Below, in pieces: positions 25,568 through 35,258 of a stretch of 64,000 bases of DNA. The translations under genes were made by a program, and so were the position numbers. Position 1 is the first letter of the stretch, and each line of letters opens with the position of its first letter. This stretch comes from Vineibacter terrae (GTDB taxonomy: Bacteria; Pseudomonadota; Alphaproteobacteria; Reyranellales; Reyranellaceae). The stretch lies in the NCBI RefSeq assembly GCF_008039615.1, contig NZ_VDUZ01000023.1, positions 1 through 64,000 on the forward strand, read 5' to 3'. The notes under the pieces are model-generated. The model made no database searches. It had not been told where the DNA came from and worked only from the letters and a program-made list of their open reading frames with translations.

Positions 25568-26791
25568 TCAGGTGCTTTCGTTCGACATCACATCGCCGAA
25601 CAGCTGCCAGGTCTCACCCTTGAAGCGCTGCAGCCGAATCGACTGGATCGGATAGAAGTCGGTCGGGCTGGTGTTGACGGTGATCCCCGGCAGCAGCATC
25701 GGCACGACCAGCTTCTTGAGGCTGGCGGCCTGCTTCATCACGTTGGCGCGGGTCAGATCGTTGCCGCATTGCTCCAGCGTCTTGTGCATCGTGGCAGCGA
25801 CGGCGTAGCCGAACACCGCGAAGGCGTCTCCAAGGCTGGCGCTGGTGTTGTATTTCACCATCCACGCGCGCCATGCCTTCATGTCGTCGCTGTCGTCCCA
25901 CTGCTTGTCGGTGGGATCCTTGAGATACTGCGCCGTGATGATGTCCTGGCCGTTCTCGAAGCCGGCCGGCTTCATGACCACCGCCACCGATGCTGACACA
26001 TTGTTCAGATAGTGCGCCGGCTTCCAGCCGATCTCGGCGGCCTTGCGGATCGCCTGCGCGGCGAACTTCGGCGTCGTGATGTTGAAGAAGGCGTTGGCGC
26101 CGGAGTCCTTGAGCTGAATGATCTGCGAGTCGACCGTCGGATCGGTCACCTCGTAGGTCACATGCTTGACGATCTTGCCGACGTCCTTGCCCAGGCCCTC
26201 GCGGAAGCCCTCGTAGTAGTCCTTGCCGTAATCGTCGTTCTGCATCAGCACCGCGATCTTCGGGTCCTTGACGTTGGCCAGCAGGTGCTTGGCGAAGATC
26301 ACACCCTCGGTGTGGTAGTCGGGCTGCCAGCCCATCGTCCACGGGAACTCCTTGGGCTTGCCCCACTTCGAGGCCCCGGTCGCCAGGAACAGGTGCGGCA
26401 CCTTCTTGAGGTTCGCATATTTCTGAATGGCGGTGTTGGGCGCGGTGCCCAGGGTGTTGAAGAGGCAGAGCACCTTCTCCTGCTCGACGAGCTGGCGCAC
26501 CACCTCCACCGTCTTGGGTGGGCTGTAGCCGTCGTCCAGGGAGATGAATCTCACCTTGCGGCCGTTGATGCCGCCCTGGTCGTTGACCATCCTCCAGTAG
26601 GCGTCGATGGACTTGCCGATGATCCCGTACGACGACGCCGGGCCGCTGTACGGATTGGTGTTGCCGATCTTGATCTCAGTGTCGCTCGCGCCGTCGTCAT
26701 ACTTGCCCTTCTGGCCATATGCCACGCCCGCGGCGAGCAACGCCGTCGCCGCCGACGCACTACCAACAAAGCCACGCCTGGTCGTCCTCAT
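25568..26791 (-). CDS. Liv-type ABC transporter substrate-binding protein, paralogue 5
   Basis: A 407-aa periplasmic binding protein with signal RTTRRGFVGSASAATALLAAG and cleavage near VAYGQ. Shared blocks are NTNPYSGP, GGINGRKVRF, LDDGYSPPKTVE, SKWGKPKEF and NDDYGKDYYEGF. It has FLATGASKW where paralogues 1-4 have FVATGASKW, a feature shared with paralogue 6, so 5 and 6 look like sisters. I chose the ATG at 26791 because GGGAGGAATTCG sits directly before it; an in-frame ATG 18 bases upstream lies before that Shine-Dalgarno. This start gives the same 407-aa length as the other copies. Confidence 0.9.
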   Translation of the reverse strand: MRTTRRGFVGSASAATALLAAGVAYGQKGKYDDGASDTEIKIGNTNPYSGPASSYGIIGKSIDAYWRMVNDQGGINGRKVRFISLDDGYSPPKTVEVVRQLVEQEKVLCLFNTLGTAPNTAIQKYANLKKVPHLFLATGASKWGKPKEFPWTMGWQPDYHTEGVIFAKHLLANVKDPKIAVLMQNDDYGKDYYEGFREGLGKDVGKIVKHVTYEVTDPTVDSQIIQLKDSGANAFFNITTPKFAAQAIRKAAEIGWKPAHYLNNVSASVAVVMKPAGFENGQDIITAQYLKDPTDKQWDDSDDMKAWRAWMVKYNTSASLGDAFAVFGYAVAATMHKTLEQCGNDLTRANVMKQAASLKKLVVPMLLPGITVNTSPTDFYPIQSIRLQRFKGETWQLFGDVMSNEST

Positions 26792-26858
26792 CGAATTCCT
26801 CCCGATCATGCCGGGACTGCTGCCCGGTACAGCCGGAAGGATGCGTCGTTTTTGCGCG
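26792..26858 (-). promoter_or_regulatory. Conserved leader upstream of binding-protein paralogue 5
   Basis: On the minus strand: AACGACGCATCCTTCC, GTACCGGGCAGCAGTCCCGG, then GGGAGGAATTCG and the ATG. Almost the same as the leader of paralogue 3. Confidence 0.55.
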
Positions 26859-26883
26859 ACCGTGAAGCCCCCCGCTTAAGCAA

Positions 26884-26910
26884 ACGGCCGCCAGGAAACC
26901 CGGCGGCCGT
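26884..26910 (-). terminator. Intrinsic terminator after binding-protein paralogue 6
   Basis: Stem ACGGCCGCC / GGCGGCCGT with a 9-base loop, followed on the minus strand by TTGCTTAAG, about 27 bases past the stop of the gene at 26937-28160. Same sequence family as the hairpins after paralogues 2 and 5. Confidence 0.6.
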
Positions 26911-26936
26911 CAGAGCACCGACAAGTCGCGGAAAGA

Positions 26937-28160
26937 TCAGGCGCTCTCGTTCGACATGACGTCGCCGAACAACTCCCAGGTCTCGCCTTTGAAGCGCTGC
27001 AGCCGCATCGACTGGATCGGGTAGAAGTCGGTCGGGCTGGTATTGACGGTGATGCCGGGCAGCAGCAGCGGCACCACGAGCTTCTTGAGATTGGCGGCCT
27101 GCTTCATCAGGTTCGCCCGGGTCAGCTCGTTGCCGCACTGCTCCAGCGTCTTCTCGAGCGTGGCGGCAACGGCATAGCCGTAGACATTGAAGCCATCGCC
27201 CATGTTGGCGCCGGGATTGTACTTCGCCATCCACTCGCGCCACGCCTTCATGTCGTCCGCGCCATCCCACTGCTTGTCCGTAGGATCCTTCAGATAGGCG
27301 GCCGTGATGATGTCCTGGCCGTTGTCGTAGCCGGCCGGCTTCATGACCGCCGCCACCGAGGCCGACACGTTGTTCAGATAGTGTGCCGGCTTCCAGCCAA
27401 TATCGGCCGCCTTGCGGATCGCCTGCGCGGCGAACTTCGGCGTGGCGATGTTGAAGAAGGCGTTGGCGCCCGAATCCTTGAGCTGGATGATCTGCGAGTC
27501 GACCGTCGGATCGGTCACCTCGTAGGTCACGTGCTTGACGATCTTGCTGACGTCCTTGCCCAGGCCCTCACGGAAGCCCTCGTAGTAGTCCTTGCCGTAG
27601 TCGTCGTTCTGCATCAGCACCGCGATCTTCGCATCCTTGACATTGGCCAGGATGTGCTTGGCGAAGATGACGCCTTCGGTGTGGTAGTCGGGCTGCCAGC
27701 CCATCGTCCACGGGAACTCCTTGGGCTTGCCCCACTTCGAGGCCCCGGTCGCCAGGAACAGGTGCGGCACCTTCTTGAGATTCATGTACTTGTGGATCGC
27801 GGTGTTGGTCGGCGTGCCCAGCGTGTTGAACAGGCAAAGAACCTTTTCCTGCTCGACGAGCTGACGCGCCGCCTCGACGATCTTGGGCGGGCTGTAGGCG
27901 TCGTCCAGGGAGATGAACTTCACCTTGCGGCCGTTGATGCCACCCTTGTCGTTCACCATCTTGAAGTAGGCGTCGATCGCCTTGCCGATGACGCCGTAAG
28001 CCGACGCCGGCCCGCTATACGGCATGGTGTTGCCGATCTTGATCTCAGTGTCGCTCGCGCCGTCGTCGTACTTGCCCTTGCCTTGCGCATGGGCAGCCGC
28101 TCCCGCGAGCATCGTCGCCGACGACGCGCCGACGACGAAACCACGCCTTGTGACAGACAT
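26937..28160 (-). CDS. Liv-type ABC transporter substrate-binding protein, paralogue 6 (livM-proximal)
   Basis: A 407-aa periplasmic binding protein, the first of the six in transcription order and 91 bases after livM. The signal is SVTRRGFVVGASSATMLAG with cleavage near AHAQG. It has NTMPYSGP where most copies have HTNPYSGP, plus GGINGRKVKF, LDDAYSPPKIVE and FLATGASKWGKPKEF. Its upstream region lacks the leader seen before paralogues 2-5, so it is likely co-transcribed with livGFHM as the original cognate receptor. Branched-chain or other amino acids are the family's usual ligands. Confidence 0.9.
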   Translation of the reverse strand: MSVTRRGFVVGASSATMLAGAAAHAQGKGKYDDGASDTEIKIGNTMPYSGPASAYGVIGKAIDAYFKMVNDKGGINGRKVKFISLDDAYSPPKIVEAARQLVEQEKVLCLFNTLGTPTNTAIHKYMNLKKVPHLFLATGASKWGKPKEFPWTMGWQPDYHTEGVIFAKHILANVKDAKIAVLMQNDDYGKDYYEGFREGLGKDVSKIVKHVTYEVTDPTVDSQIIQLKDSGANAFFNIATPKFAAQAIRKAADIGWKPAHYLNNVSASVAAVMKPAGYDNGQDIITAAYLKDPTDKQWDGADDMKAWREWMAKYNPGANMGDGFNVYGYAVAATLEKTLEQCGNELTRANLMKQAANLKKLVVPLLLPGITVNTSPTDFYPIQSMRLQRFKGETWELFGDVMSNESA

Positions 28161-28251
28161 TACGCTTATTCTCCCTGGGGCAGCGCCGTTGGCGGCGCGC
28201 CGTTTTGGCGGTTGCAGAAACCTGGGCGAACCTCCCTCGCACCGCCGCGGA

Positions 28252-29313
28252 CTATCGCCGCAGTCGACGCCACGCCATCACCACGCCGCCGGCAATGCCG
28301 GTCGGCATGACGTACATCAGCACCAGCAGCAGGATGCCGTAGACCGAATAGGGCGACAGGTCATATGGCAGGCCGATATCGTTCTTGACGAAGTTCGACA
28401 GCGCCTGCGCCGAGTTCTGGACCAGCACGGTGAAGATGCCGCCGATGATCGAGCCGGGCAGCGACGCGACGCCGCCCACCACCAGGCCGATCAGCAGCGA
28501 GATCGACAGGAAGAAGCCGAAGCTGTCCGGCGCCACGAAGGCGATGGCGCTGGCCGACAGCGCCCCGGCGATGCCGGTGTAGGCGGCGCTGATGCCGAAC
28601 GTGACCGTCTTGTAGCGGGCCGTATCGATGCCCATCGTGCCGGCAGCCATGCTATGGTCGCGAATCGCCATCATGGCGCGCCCGCTGCGGCCGCGCAGCA
28701 GGTTCCATGCTGCCCAGAAAAGCAGCACAGTGACAATCAGGCAGTAGTAGTAGAGCCACTGGTCTTCGGTCAGCGGCAGGCCGAACGGCGCTTCCGGCTT
28801 GAGCAGCACGATCCCCTGCACGCCGCCGGTCAGGTCTTCAAGCCACCTGTATTTCAGCATCTGCGGCACTGCCAGCGCCAGTGCGAACGTCGCCAACGCG
28901 AGATAGTGGCCTTCCAGGCGCAGCGCCGGCAGGCCGAACAGGAATCCGACGACGAAGCAGACCACGGCCACGATCGGCAGCAGCGTCCAGTAGGGCAGGC
29001 TGAGCTTGTCCATCAGGATCGCAGCCGTATAGGCGCCGACAGCGTAGAAGGCGCCATGGCCCAGCGAGATCTGGCCGTTGAAGCCGGTCAGCAGATTGAG
29101 CCCGAGCACCGCGATGGCCGCGATCATCATGGTGCTCATCAGGAACAGGCGGTAGTCCGAGATGATGTCGGGCACGACCGACCGCAGCAGCGGCAAGGCC
29201 GCAGCCGCGGCGACGACGATCCAGACCCAGCGGCGGTCGGCGCCGGCGGCCGCCATCGGCGACGCCGGAACGGCGGGGGTGGTGGCAGTGTCGGCGGGAG
29301 TGGCGGTCGTCAT
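28252..29313 (-). CDS. livM: Branched-chain amino acid ABC transporter permease LivM
   Basis: A 353-aa inner-membrane permease of the LivM family with about ten hydrophobic segments. The signature GFNGQISLGHGAFYAVGAY lies around residues 78-96, and the EAA-like cytoplasmic loop RSGRAMMAIRDHSMAA follows LLRG near the middle. The N-terminal 30 residues are Ala/Pro/Thr-rich. It starts 3 bases after the livH stop, so translation is probably coupled. With LivH it would form the heterodimeric channel energised by LivG and LivF. Confidence 0.94.
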   Translation of the reverse strand: MTTATPADTATTPAVPASPMAAAGADRRWVWIVVAAAAALPLLRSVVPDIISDYRLFLMSTMMIAAIAVLGLNLLTGFNGQISLGHGAFYAVGAYTAAILMDKLSLPYWTLLPIVAVVCFVVGFLFGLPALRLEGHYLALATFALALAVPQMLKYRWLEDLTGGVQGIVLLKPEAPFGLPLTEDQWLYYYCLIVTVLLFWAAWNLLRGRSGRAMMAIRDHSMAAGTMGIDTARYKTVTFGISAAYTGIAGALSASAIAFVAPDSFGFFLSISLLIGLVVGGVASLPGSIIGGIFTVLVQNSAQALSNFVKNDIGLPYDLSPYSVYGILLLVLMYVMPTGIAGGVVMAWRRLRR

Positions 29314-29316
29314 GGC

Positions 29317-30222
29317 TCACACCCTCTTCACGACGACGCGGCCGAACAGGCCGCTGGGCTTCAGGGTGAGCACGGTGATGACGATGATCAGCGCCACCGT
29401 CAGCTTCTCGCCGTTGCCGATGATGTAGACGCCGAACCCCTTCTCGATGGCGTTGCCGAGATAGGCCACCAGGTTCTCGAGCACGCCGACCATGAAGCCG
29501 CCCAGCACGGCGCCGCCTGGGCTGGAGATGCCGCCCAGCAGGGCGCCGGCGAAGGCGTAGAGCAGGATGCCGGCCATCATGTTGGGGTCGAGATAGACGA
29601 TATGCGCCACCATCATCCCGGCGACGGCGCCGACCGCGGCGGCCAATCCCCAGCCCAGCGCCAGCATCCAGTCGACCCGCACGCCGGCGAGGCGGGCCGA
29701 GACGGGGTTCTGCGCCGCCGCACGCATCGCCAGGCCCAGGGGCGTGTATCGGAAGAAGACGAACAGCAGCGACAGGACGAGCAGCGTGACGACGACAACC
29801 CCGAGCTGATGGGCCCCGATCAGGCCGGAGAACCCGAACACCTCCTTGGGAAACGGCGTCGGATACTCCTTGATCAGGTAGCTCCACACCGTGCCTGCCA
29901 CGGAATTGCAGATGGCCAGCAGGCCGATGAAGACGACGATGATCGACAGCACCGGTGCCGTATGCAGCGGCCGCAGCACGATGCGCTCGATCAGCACGCC
30001 GGCCACGAAAGAGATCGCTACGGCGGCGAAGAATGCGATCCAGTAGTCCAGGCCCCACTGGATGAGCTGCCAGGAGATGTACGTGCTGAACATCGCCATC
30101 TCGCCCTGGGCGAAATTGATGTGGTCGGTCGACACGAAGATCATGACCAGGGCCAGCGCGACACAGGCGTAGATGGCGCCGTTGGCGAGGCCGGAGGCGA
30201 CCTGCTGGATAAGCTGTTCCAT
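29317..30222 (-). CDS. livH: Branched-chain amino acid ABC transporter permease LivH
   Basis: A 301-aa multi-spanning permease of the LivH family. Signatures are GLANGAIYACVALALVMIF (11-29), NFAQGEMAMFSTY, and the cytoplasmic loop GLAMRAAAQNPVSARLAGV used to contact the ATPases. It lies 11 bases after livF and 3 bases before livM, inside an unbroken livG-livF-livH-livM operon. It partners LivM in importing ligands delivered by the binding proteins encoded downstream. Confidence 0.94.
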   Translation of the reverse strand: MEQLIQQVASGLANGAIYACVALALVMIFVSTDHINFAQGEMAMFSTYISWQLIQWGLDYWIAFFAAVAISFVAGVLIERIVLRPLHTAPVLSIIVVFIGLLAICNSVAGTVWSYLIKEYPTPFPKEVFGFSGLIGAHQLGVVVVTLLVLSLLFVFFRYTPLGLAMRAAAQNPVSARLAGVRVDWMLALGWGLAAAVGAVAGMMVAHIVYLDPNMMAGILLYAFAGALLGGISSPGGAVLGGFMVGVLENLVAYLGNAIEKGFGVYIIGNGEKLTVALIIVITVLTLKPSGLFGRVVVKRV

Positions 30223-30233
30223 GGTGCCGCCCC

Positions 30234-30947
30234 TCAGTAGCCGAGATAGGATTTGCGGATGTTCTCGTCGTTCTTCACGACCGAGGATGGGCCGGCCATC
30301 ACCACGCGGCCGGTTTCGAGCACATAGGCGTGATCGGCCAGGTCGAGCGCGAGCGCGGCGTTCTGCTCGACCAGCAGCATGCTGACCTTCGATTCTTCGT
30401 TGATGCGCCGCAGGATGCGGAAGATCTCCTGGACGATCAGCGGCGCCAGGCCGAAGGACGGTTCGTCCAGCAGCATCAGCCGCGGCCGCAGCATCAGCGC
30501 CCGGCTGACCGCCAGCATCTGCTGCTCGCCGCCGGACAAGGTGCCGGCCTGCTGCTGGATGCGCTCGCGCAGGCGCGGGAAGTATTCGAACACCTGGTCG
30601 AGGTCGCGCTTGACCTCGGCGCTGCGCCCGCGCGTGTAAGCGGCGATGCGCAGGTTCTCCTCGACCGTGAGCGTGGTGAACGTGCCGCGGCCCTCGGGCA
30701 CGTGCGCCACACCCAGCCGCACGATCGACTCGGTGGCACGGCCGGTGATCGGCTGGCCGTCGAAGGCCACGCGGCCTTCGGTGCGCACCATGTTGCAGAT
30801 CGCCCGCAGCGTCGTGGTCTTGCCGGCGCCGTTGGCGCCCAGCAGCGTCGTGATTCCGCCCTGCTCCAGGGCGAAGGCGACATCATACAGCGCCTGGGTC
30901 TGGCCGTAGAAGGCCCTGAGCCCATTGACTTCGAGAAGAGCCACCAT
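30234..30947 (-). CDS. livF: Branched-chain amino acid ABC transporter ATP-binding protein LivF
   Basis: A 237-aa ABC ATPase. Walker A is GANGAGKTT (about 37-45), the signature is LSGGEQQML, and Walker B is LMLLDEPSFGLAP with the catalytic Glu. VAHVPEGRGTFTTLTVEENL is typical of LivF. It starts 1 base after the livG stop. In the LivF-LivG heterodimer this subunit supplies the canonical signature motif, which matters because LivG's is degenerate here. Confidence 0.95.
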   Translation of the reverse strand: MVALLEVNGLRAFYGQTQALYDVAFALEQGGITTLLGANGAGKTTTLRAICNMVRTEGRVAFDGQPITGRATESIVRLGVAHVPEGRGTFTTLTVEENLRIAAYTRGRSAEVKRDLDQVFEYFPRLRERIQQQAGTLSGGEQQMLAVSRALMLRPRLMLLDEPSFGLAPLIVQEIFRILRRINEESKVSMLLVEQNAALALDLADHAYVLETGRVVMAGPSSVVKNDENIRKSYLGY

Positions 30948-30948
30948 G

Positions 30949-31770
30949 CTACGACGAGGTCCCGAGATAGGCGCGGATCACTTCGGGATCGCGCTGGACT
31001 TCCGCCGGCGTGCCGTCGGCGATCTTGCGGCCGAAGTCGATGGCCACGACCTTGTCCGACACGCTCATCACAAGACTCATGTGGTGCTCGACGAGCAGCA
31101 CCGTGACGTGCTGCAGGTCCCGCACCCGCTTGATCTGGCCCTTCAGGACCTCGATCTCGTCGTGATTGAGGCCGGCCGCCGGCTCGTCGAGCAGCAGGAG
31201 CTTCGGGGCCGAGGCCAGCGCGCGCGCCAACTCCACCCGCTTGCGGATCGGGAACGGCAACGGCCCCGCCGGCATCGCCGCGTATGGCAACAGGTCCATG
31301 AACTCGAGCAGTTCCATCGCCCGCGCCGTGATCCGCGCCTCCTCGTTACGGACCGAAGGTAGGCGCAAAGCGTTCGCGAAGAAGCCGCTGGATCCCTTGC
31401 TGTGGTAGCCGACCTTGACGTTGTCGAGCACGCTCATGCGGTCGAACAGTGCCACGTTCTGGAACGTGCGCGCGATACCGATCACGGGGATGTCATGACG
31501 CGGCGCGTCGAGGATCGAGCGGCCCTCGAACAGGATATCGCCGTCATTAGGCACGTAGAGCCGGCTGAGGCAGTTGAACAGGGTCGTCTTGCCGGCGCCG
31601 TTGGGCCCGATCAGGCCGGCAATCTGGCCGGGAAAGACGTCGAAGGTGATGCCGTCAAGCGCGACGATGCCGCCGAACCGTACCGAGACACCACGCACAC
31701 TCAATTGCGGCTCAGCGCCGTGCGGTCGCGAGGACATACGGGCCGCGGCCGCTTCCATAGCGGTGGACAC
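30949..31770 (-). CDS. livG: Branched-chain amino acid ABC transporter ATP-binding protein LivG, degenerate signature motif
   Basis: A 273-aa ABC ATPase and first gene of the liv operon. Walker A GPNGAGKTT, IGIARTFQNVALF (Q-loop) and Walker B LLLLDEPAAGLNHDE are intact. The signature region reads LPFPIRKRVELARAL: the glycine normally in LSGGQ or LPFG-type motifs is replaced by proline. I chose GTG 31770, preceded by GGGAGGAGG 9 bases upstream; ATG 31758 is an alternative, and the frame is open to 31839 without a better site. The divergent EF-hand gene starts 416 bases away. Confidence 0.92.
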   Translation of the reverse strand: MSTAMEAAAARMSSRPHGAEPQLSVRGVSVRFGGIVALDGITFDVFPGQIAGLIGPNGAGKTTLFNCLSRLYVPNDGDILFEGRSILDAPRHDIPVIGIARTFQNVALFDRMSVLDNVKVGYHSKGSSGFFANALRLPSVRNEEARITARAMELLEFMDLLPYAAMPAGPLPFPIRKRVELARALASAPKLLLLDEPAAGLNHDEIEVLKGQIKRVRDLQHVTVLLVEHHMSLVMSVSDKVVAIDFGRKIADGTPAEVQRDPEVIRAYLGTSS

Positions 31771-32186
31771 CAGTCTCAACCTCCTCCCTGCAGAGCACAC
31801 GCCCAGCTTGCGGTTGTCTGACCGGCATCGCGCCACCAAACATGCCGCATTGCGGAAATACGTGTTCTCCCAAACAGTTGCGGGCTTGTGTACGCCCGTT
31901 CAGCGGCGCGCACCTTGGCCTATAAGCGGGCCGGATTCAATAGCCGGTGTCGTCGTCACCCGACATGGCGAAAATCGATGCATGCGCGCAGCGGCTCGAC
32001 ATTTCGACGGCGCTTGAGCTGCCACGCCGGCGGCCGGCATAGCGGCCGGATCACGCCGCCATTTGGCCGCAGTTCATGTTCATTGGGTTGACAGTCCGGC
32101 GGCCGCCAGTCGATATCGGGCGCCACGCCGTGGCATGCCGCGCCTGCCGTTCCCCCCTCGCCCGGCAGGTCTGTGGGGAGATCCCA
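31771..32186. other. Divergent intergenic region between livG and an EF-hand gene
   Basis: A 416-base gap with no supported gene. It holds the livG ribosome-binding site at one end, a candidate promoter for the rightward EF-hand gene (32088-32116) and presumably the liv operon promoter. The middle part (about 31850-31960) is more A+T-rich than the surrounding genes. No operator-like palindrome stood out. Confidence 0.5.
32088..32116 (+). promoter_or_regulatory. Candidate sigma-70-type promoter for the eight-EF-hand gene
   Basis: A perfect -35 TTGACA (32088-32093), a 17-base spacer, then CGATAT (32111-32116), which matches 5 of 6 bases of the alphaproteobacterial -10 form CTATAT. It lies about 70 bases upstream of the start codon at 32187. 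Confidence 0.45.
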
Positions 32187-33341
32187 ATGAACAAGATTCC
32201 AATGAACAAGATCATCACGATGGCTGTGATTGCGACCAGCCTCAGCAGCGCAGCCGCCCTGGCACAGCAGCCGCCCTCGCCACAACCCAAGCCCGGACCG
32301 TCCGCACCACCGCAGACCGCGCCGCAGCCGCCTGCCGGCGCGCCGCCGGCAGGCACGCCCCCAGCCGCGACGCCCCCGGGCGTGCCGTCGGCGCCGCCGC
32401 AGATCGACACCCCGCCGCCGCTGCCGGAGTGGTTCACGGAGATGGACGTCAACAAGGACGGCGCCGTGACCCGTGAGGAGTTCGTCACGGTGCGCATGAA
32501 GCTGTTCGACCAGCTCGATGCCAACAAGGACGGCTTCCTGAGCAAGGAAGAGTTCCTGAAGCTGGCGGAGCCGCCATTCTCGCAGGATACGCCCGGCGGA
32601 CCGCCGCTGGACCAGCGTCGCCGCTTCTACGAGGCGCAGTTCAACCAGATCGACACCAACCGCGACAGCAAGCTGTCGCGCGAGGAGGTGCAGGTCTTCG
32701 TCAACCTGAACTTCAACGAGTTCGACATCGACCGCGACAACCGTGTCACCGAGGCCGAGCTGCGGATGGTGATGCAGAACATCGAGGAACGGCGGCGACG
32801 GACGGAAGAGGAAGCCCGCCGGCGCGACGACGCGCGTCGACAAAGCCCGGAGATCGACCGCAACAACGACGGCTTGGTCGACCAGCAGGAGTTCCTGGAG
32901 TTCAACATCGCCGGCCTGATGCAGCTCGACGCCGACAAGGACGGCAAGATCAGCCTGCAGGAATATCTGGTGCTGGCCGGCCAGCCCAACGAGAACCCGC
33001 CGGGCCAGCCGAACTTCGAGCAGCGCAAGCAGATCCTGACGGCGCGCTTCCGTGAGATGGACGCCAACAAGGACGGCTTCCTGACCACGGCCGAGCTGAC
33101 GACGTTCCTCACCACCGTCTTCAAGCGCCTGGACCTCAACGGCGATCGCAAGATCAGCAAGCAGGAATTCGAGGTCCACCAGCGCGGGCCGCAGCAGCCG
33201 GCGCCGCCCCAGGGCGCCACCAAGCCCGGCCCTGCCCCGGCGCCCCGGCCAGGCCCTGCGCCGGCGCCCAAGCCGGCGCCGCCGGGCCCCGGCGGCCTGC
33301 CGCCCGGCGGCCTGCTGCCCGGCACCGGTCCGAGCCGCTAG
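32187..33341 (+). CDS. Secreted proline-rich EF-hand protein, eight EF-hands
   Basis: A 384-aa exported protein: signal peptide (NKIITMAVIATSLSSAAALAQ, cleavage near residue 27), a Pro/Ala-rich segment (about 30-75), then eight EF-hand loops including DVNKDGAVTREE, DANKDGFLSKEE, DTNRDSKLSREE, DIDRDNRVTEAE, DRNNDGLVDQQE, DADKDGKISLQE, DANKDGFLTTAE and DLNGDRKISKQE, and a second Pro/Gly-rich tail (about 335-384). The start at 32187 has GGGGAG 7 bases upstream. Loops 3, 4 and 8 lack the usual Gly at position 6, so their affinity may be lower. Flanking proline-rich arms suggest cell-wall or surface association. Partner unknown. Confidence 0.87.
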   Translation: MNKIPMNKIITMAVIATSLSSAAALAQQPPSPQPKPGPSAPPQTAPQPPAGAPPAGTPPAATPPGVPSAPPQIDTPPPLPEWFTEMDVNKDGAVTREEFVTVRMKLFDQLDANKDGFLSKEEFLKLAEPPFSQDTPGGPPLDQRRRFYEAQFNQIDTNRDSKLSREEVQVFVNLNFNEFDIDRDNRVTEAELRMVMQNIEERRRRTEEEARRRDDARRQSPEIDRNNDGLVDQQEFLEFNIAGLMQLDADKDGKISLQEYLVLAGQPNENPPGQPNFEQRKQILTARFREMDANKDGFLTTAELTTFLTTVFKRLDLNGDRKISKQEFEVHQRGPQQPAPPQGATKPGPAPAPRPGPAPAPKPAPPGPGGLPPGGLLPGTGPSR

Positions 33342-33356
33342 ACGCCGCGCAACTTC

Positions 33357-33398
33357 GCTGTCATCCGGGGCGCTCTTCGACAGGCTCGGGATGACAGC
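33357..33398. repeat. Short GTCATCC-type palindrome between convergent genes
   Basis: Arms GCTGTCATCC and GGGATGACAGC enclose CTTCGACAGGCT. This 42-base element carries the termini of the dispersed repeat family with the middle deleted, and lies between the EF-hand and glmS stop codons, where it could end both transcripts. Confidence 0.65.
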
Positions 33399-33420
33399 CC
33401 CGGTTTTCCAGGCTCACGCG

Positions 33421-35241
<1,821 letters not shown>

Positions 35242-35258
35242 GTCCTTGGCTCTCCTGC

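Noticed and set aside
28024-30240. A 738-codon open frame on the plus strand across livM and livH
   Set aside because: It is antisense to two clear permease genes, is full of Asp/His/Gln/Arg as expected from reversed G+C-rich codons, and has no domain.
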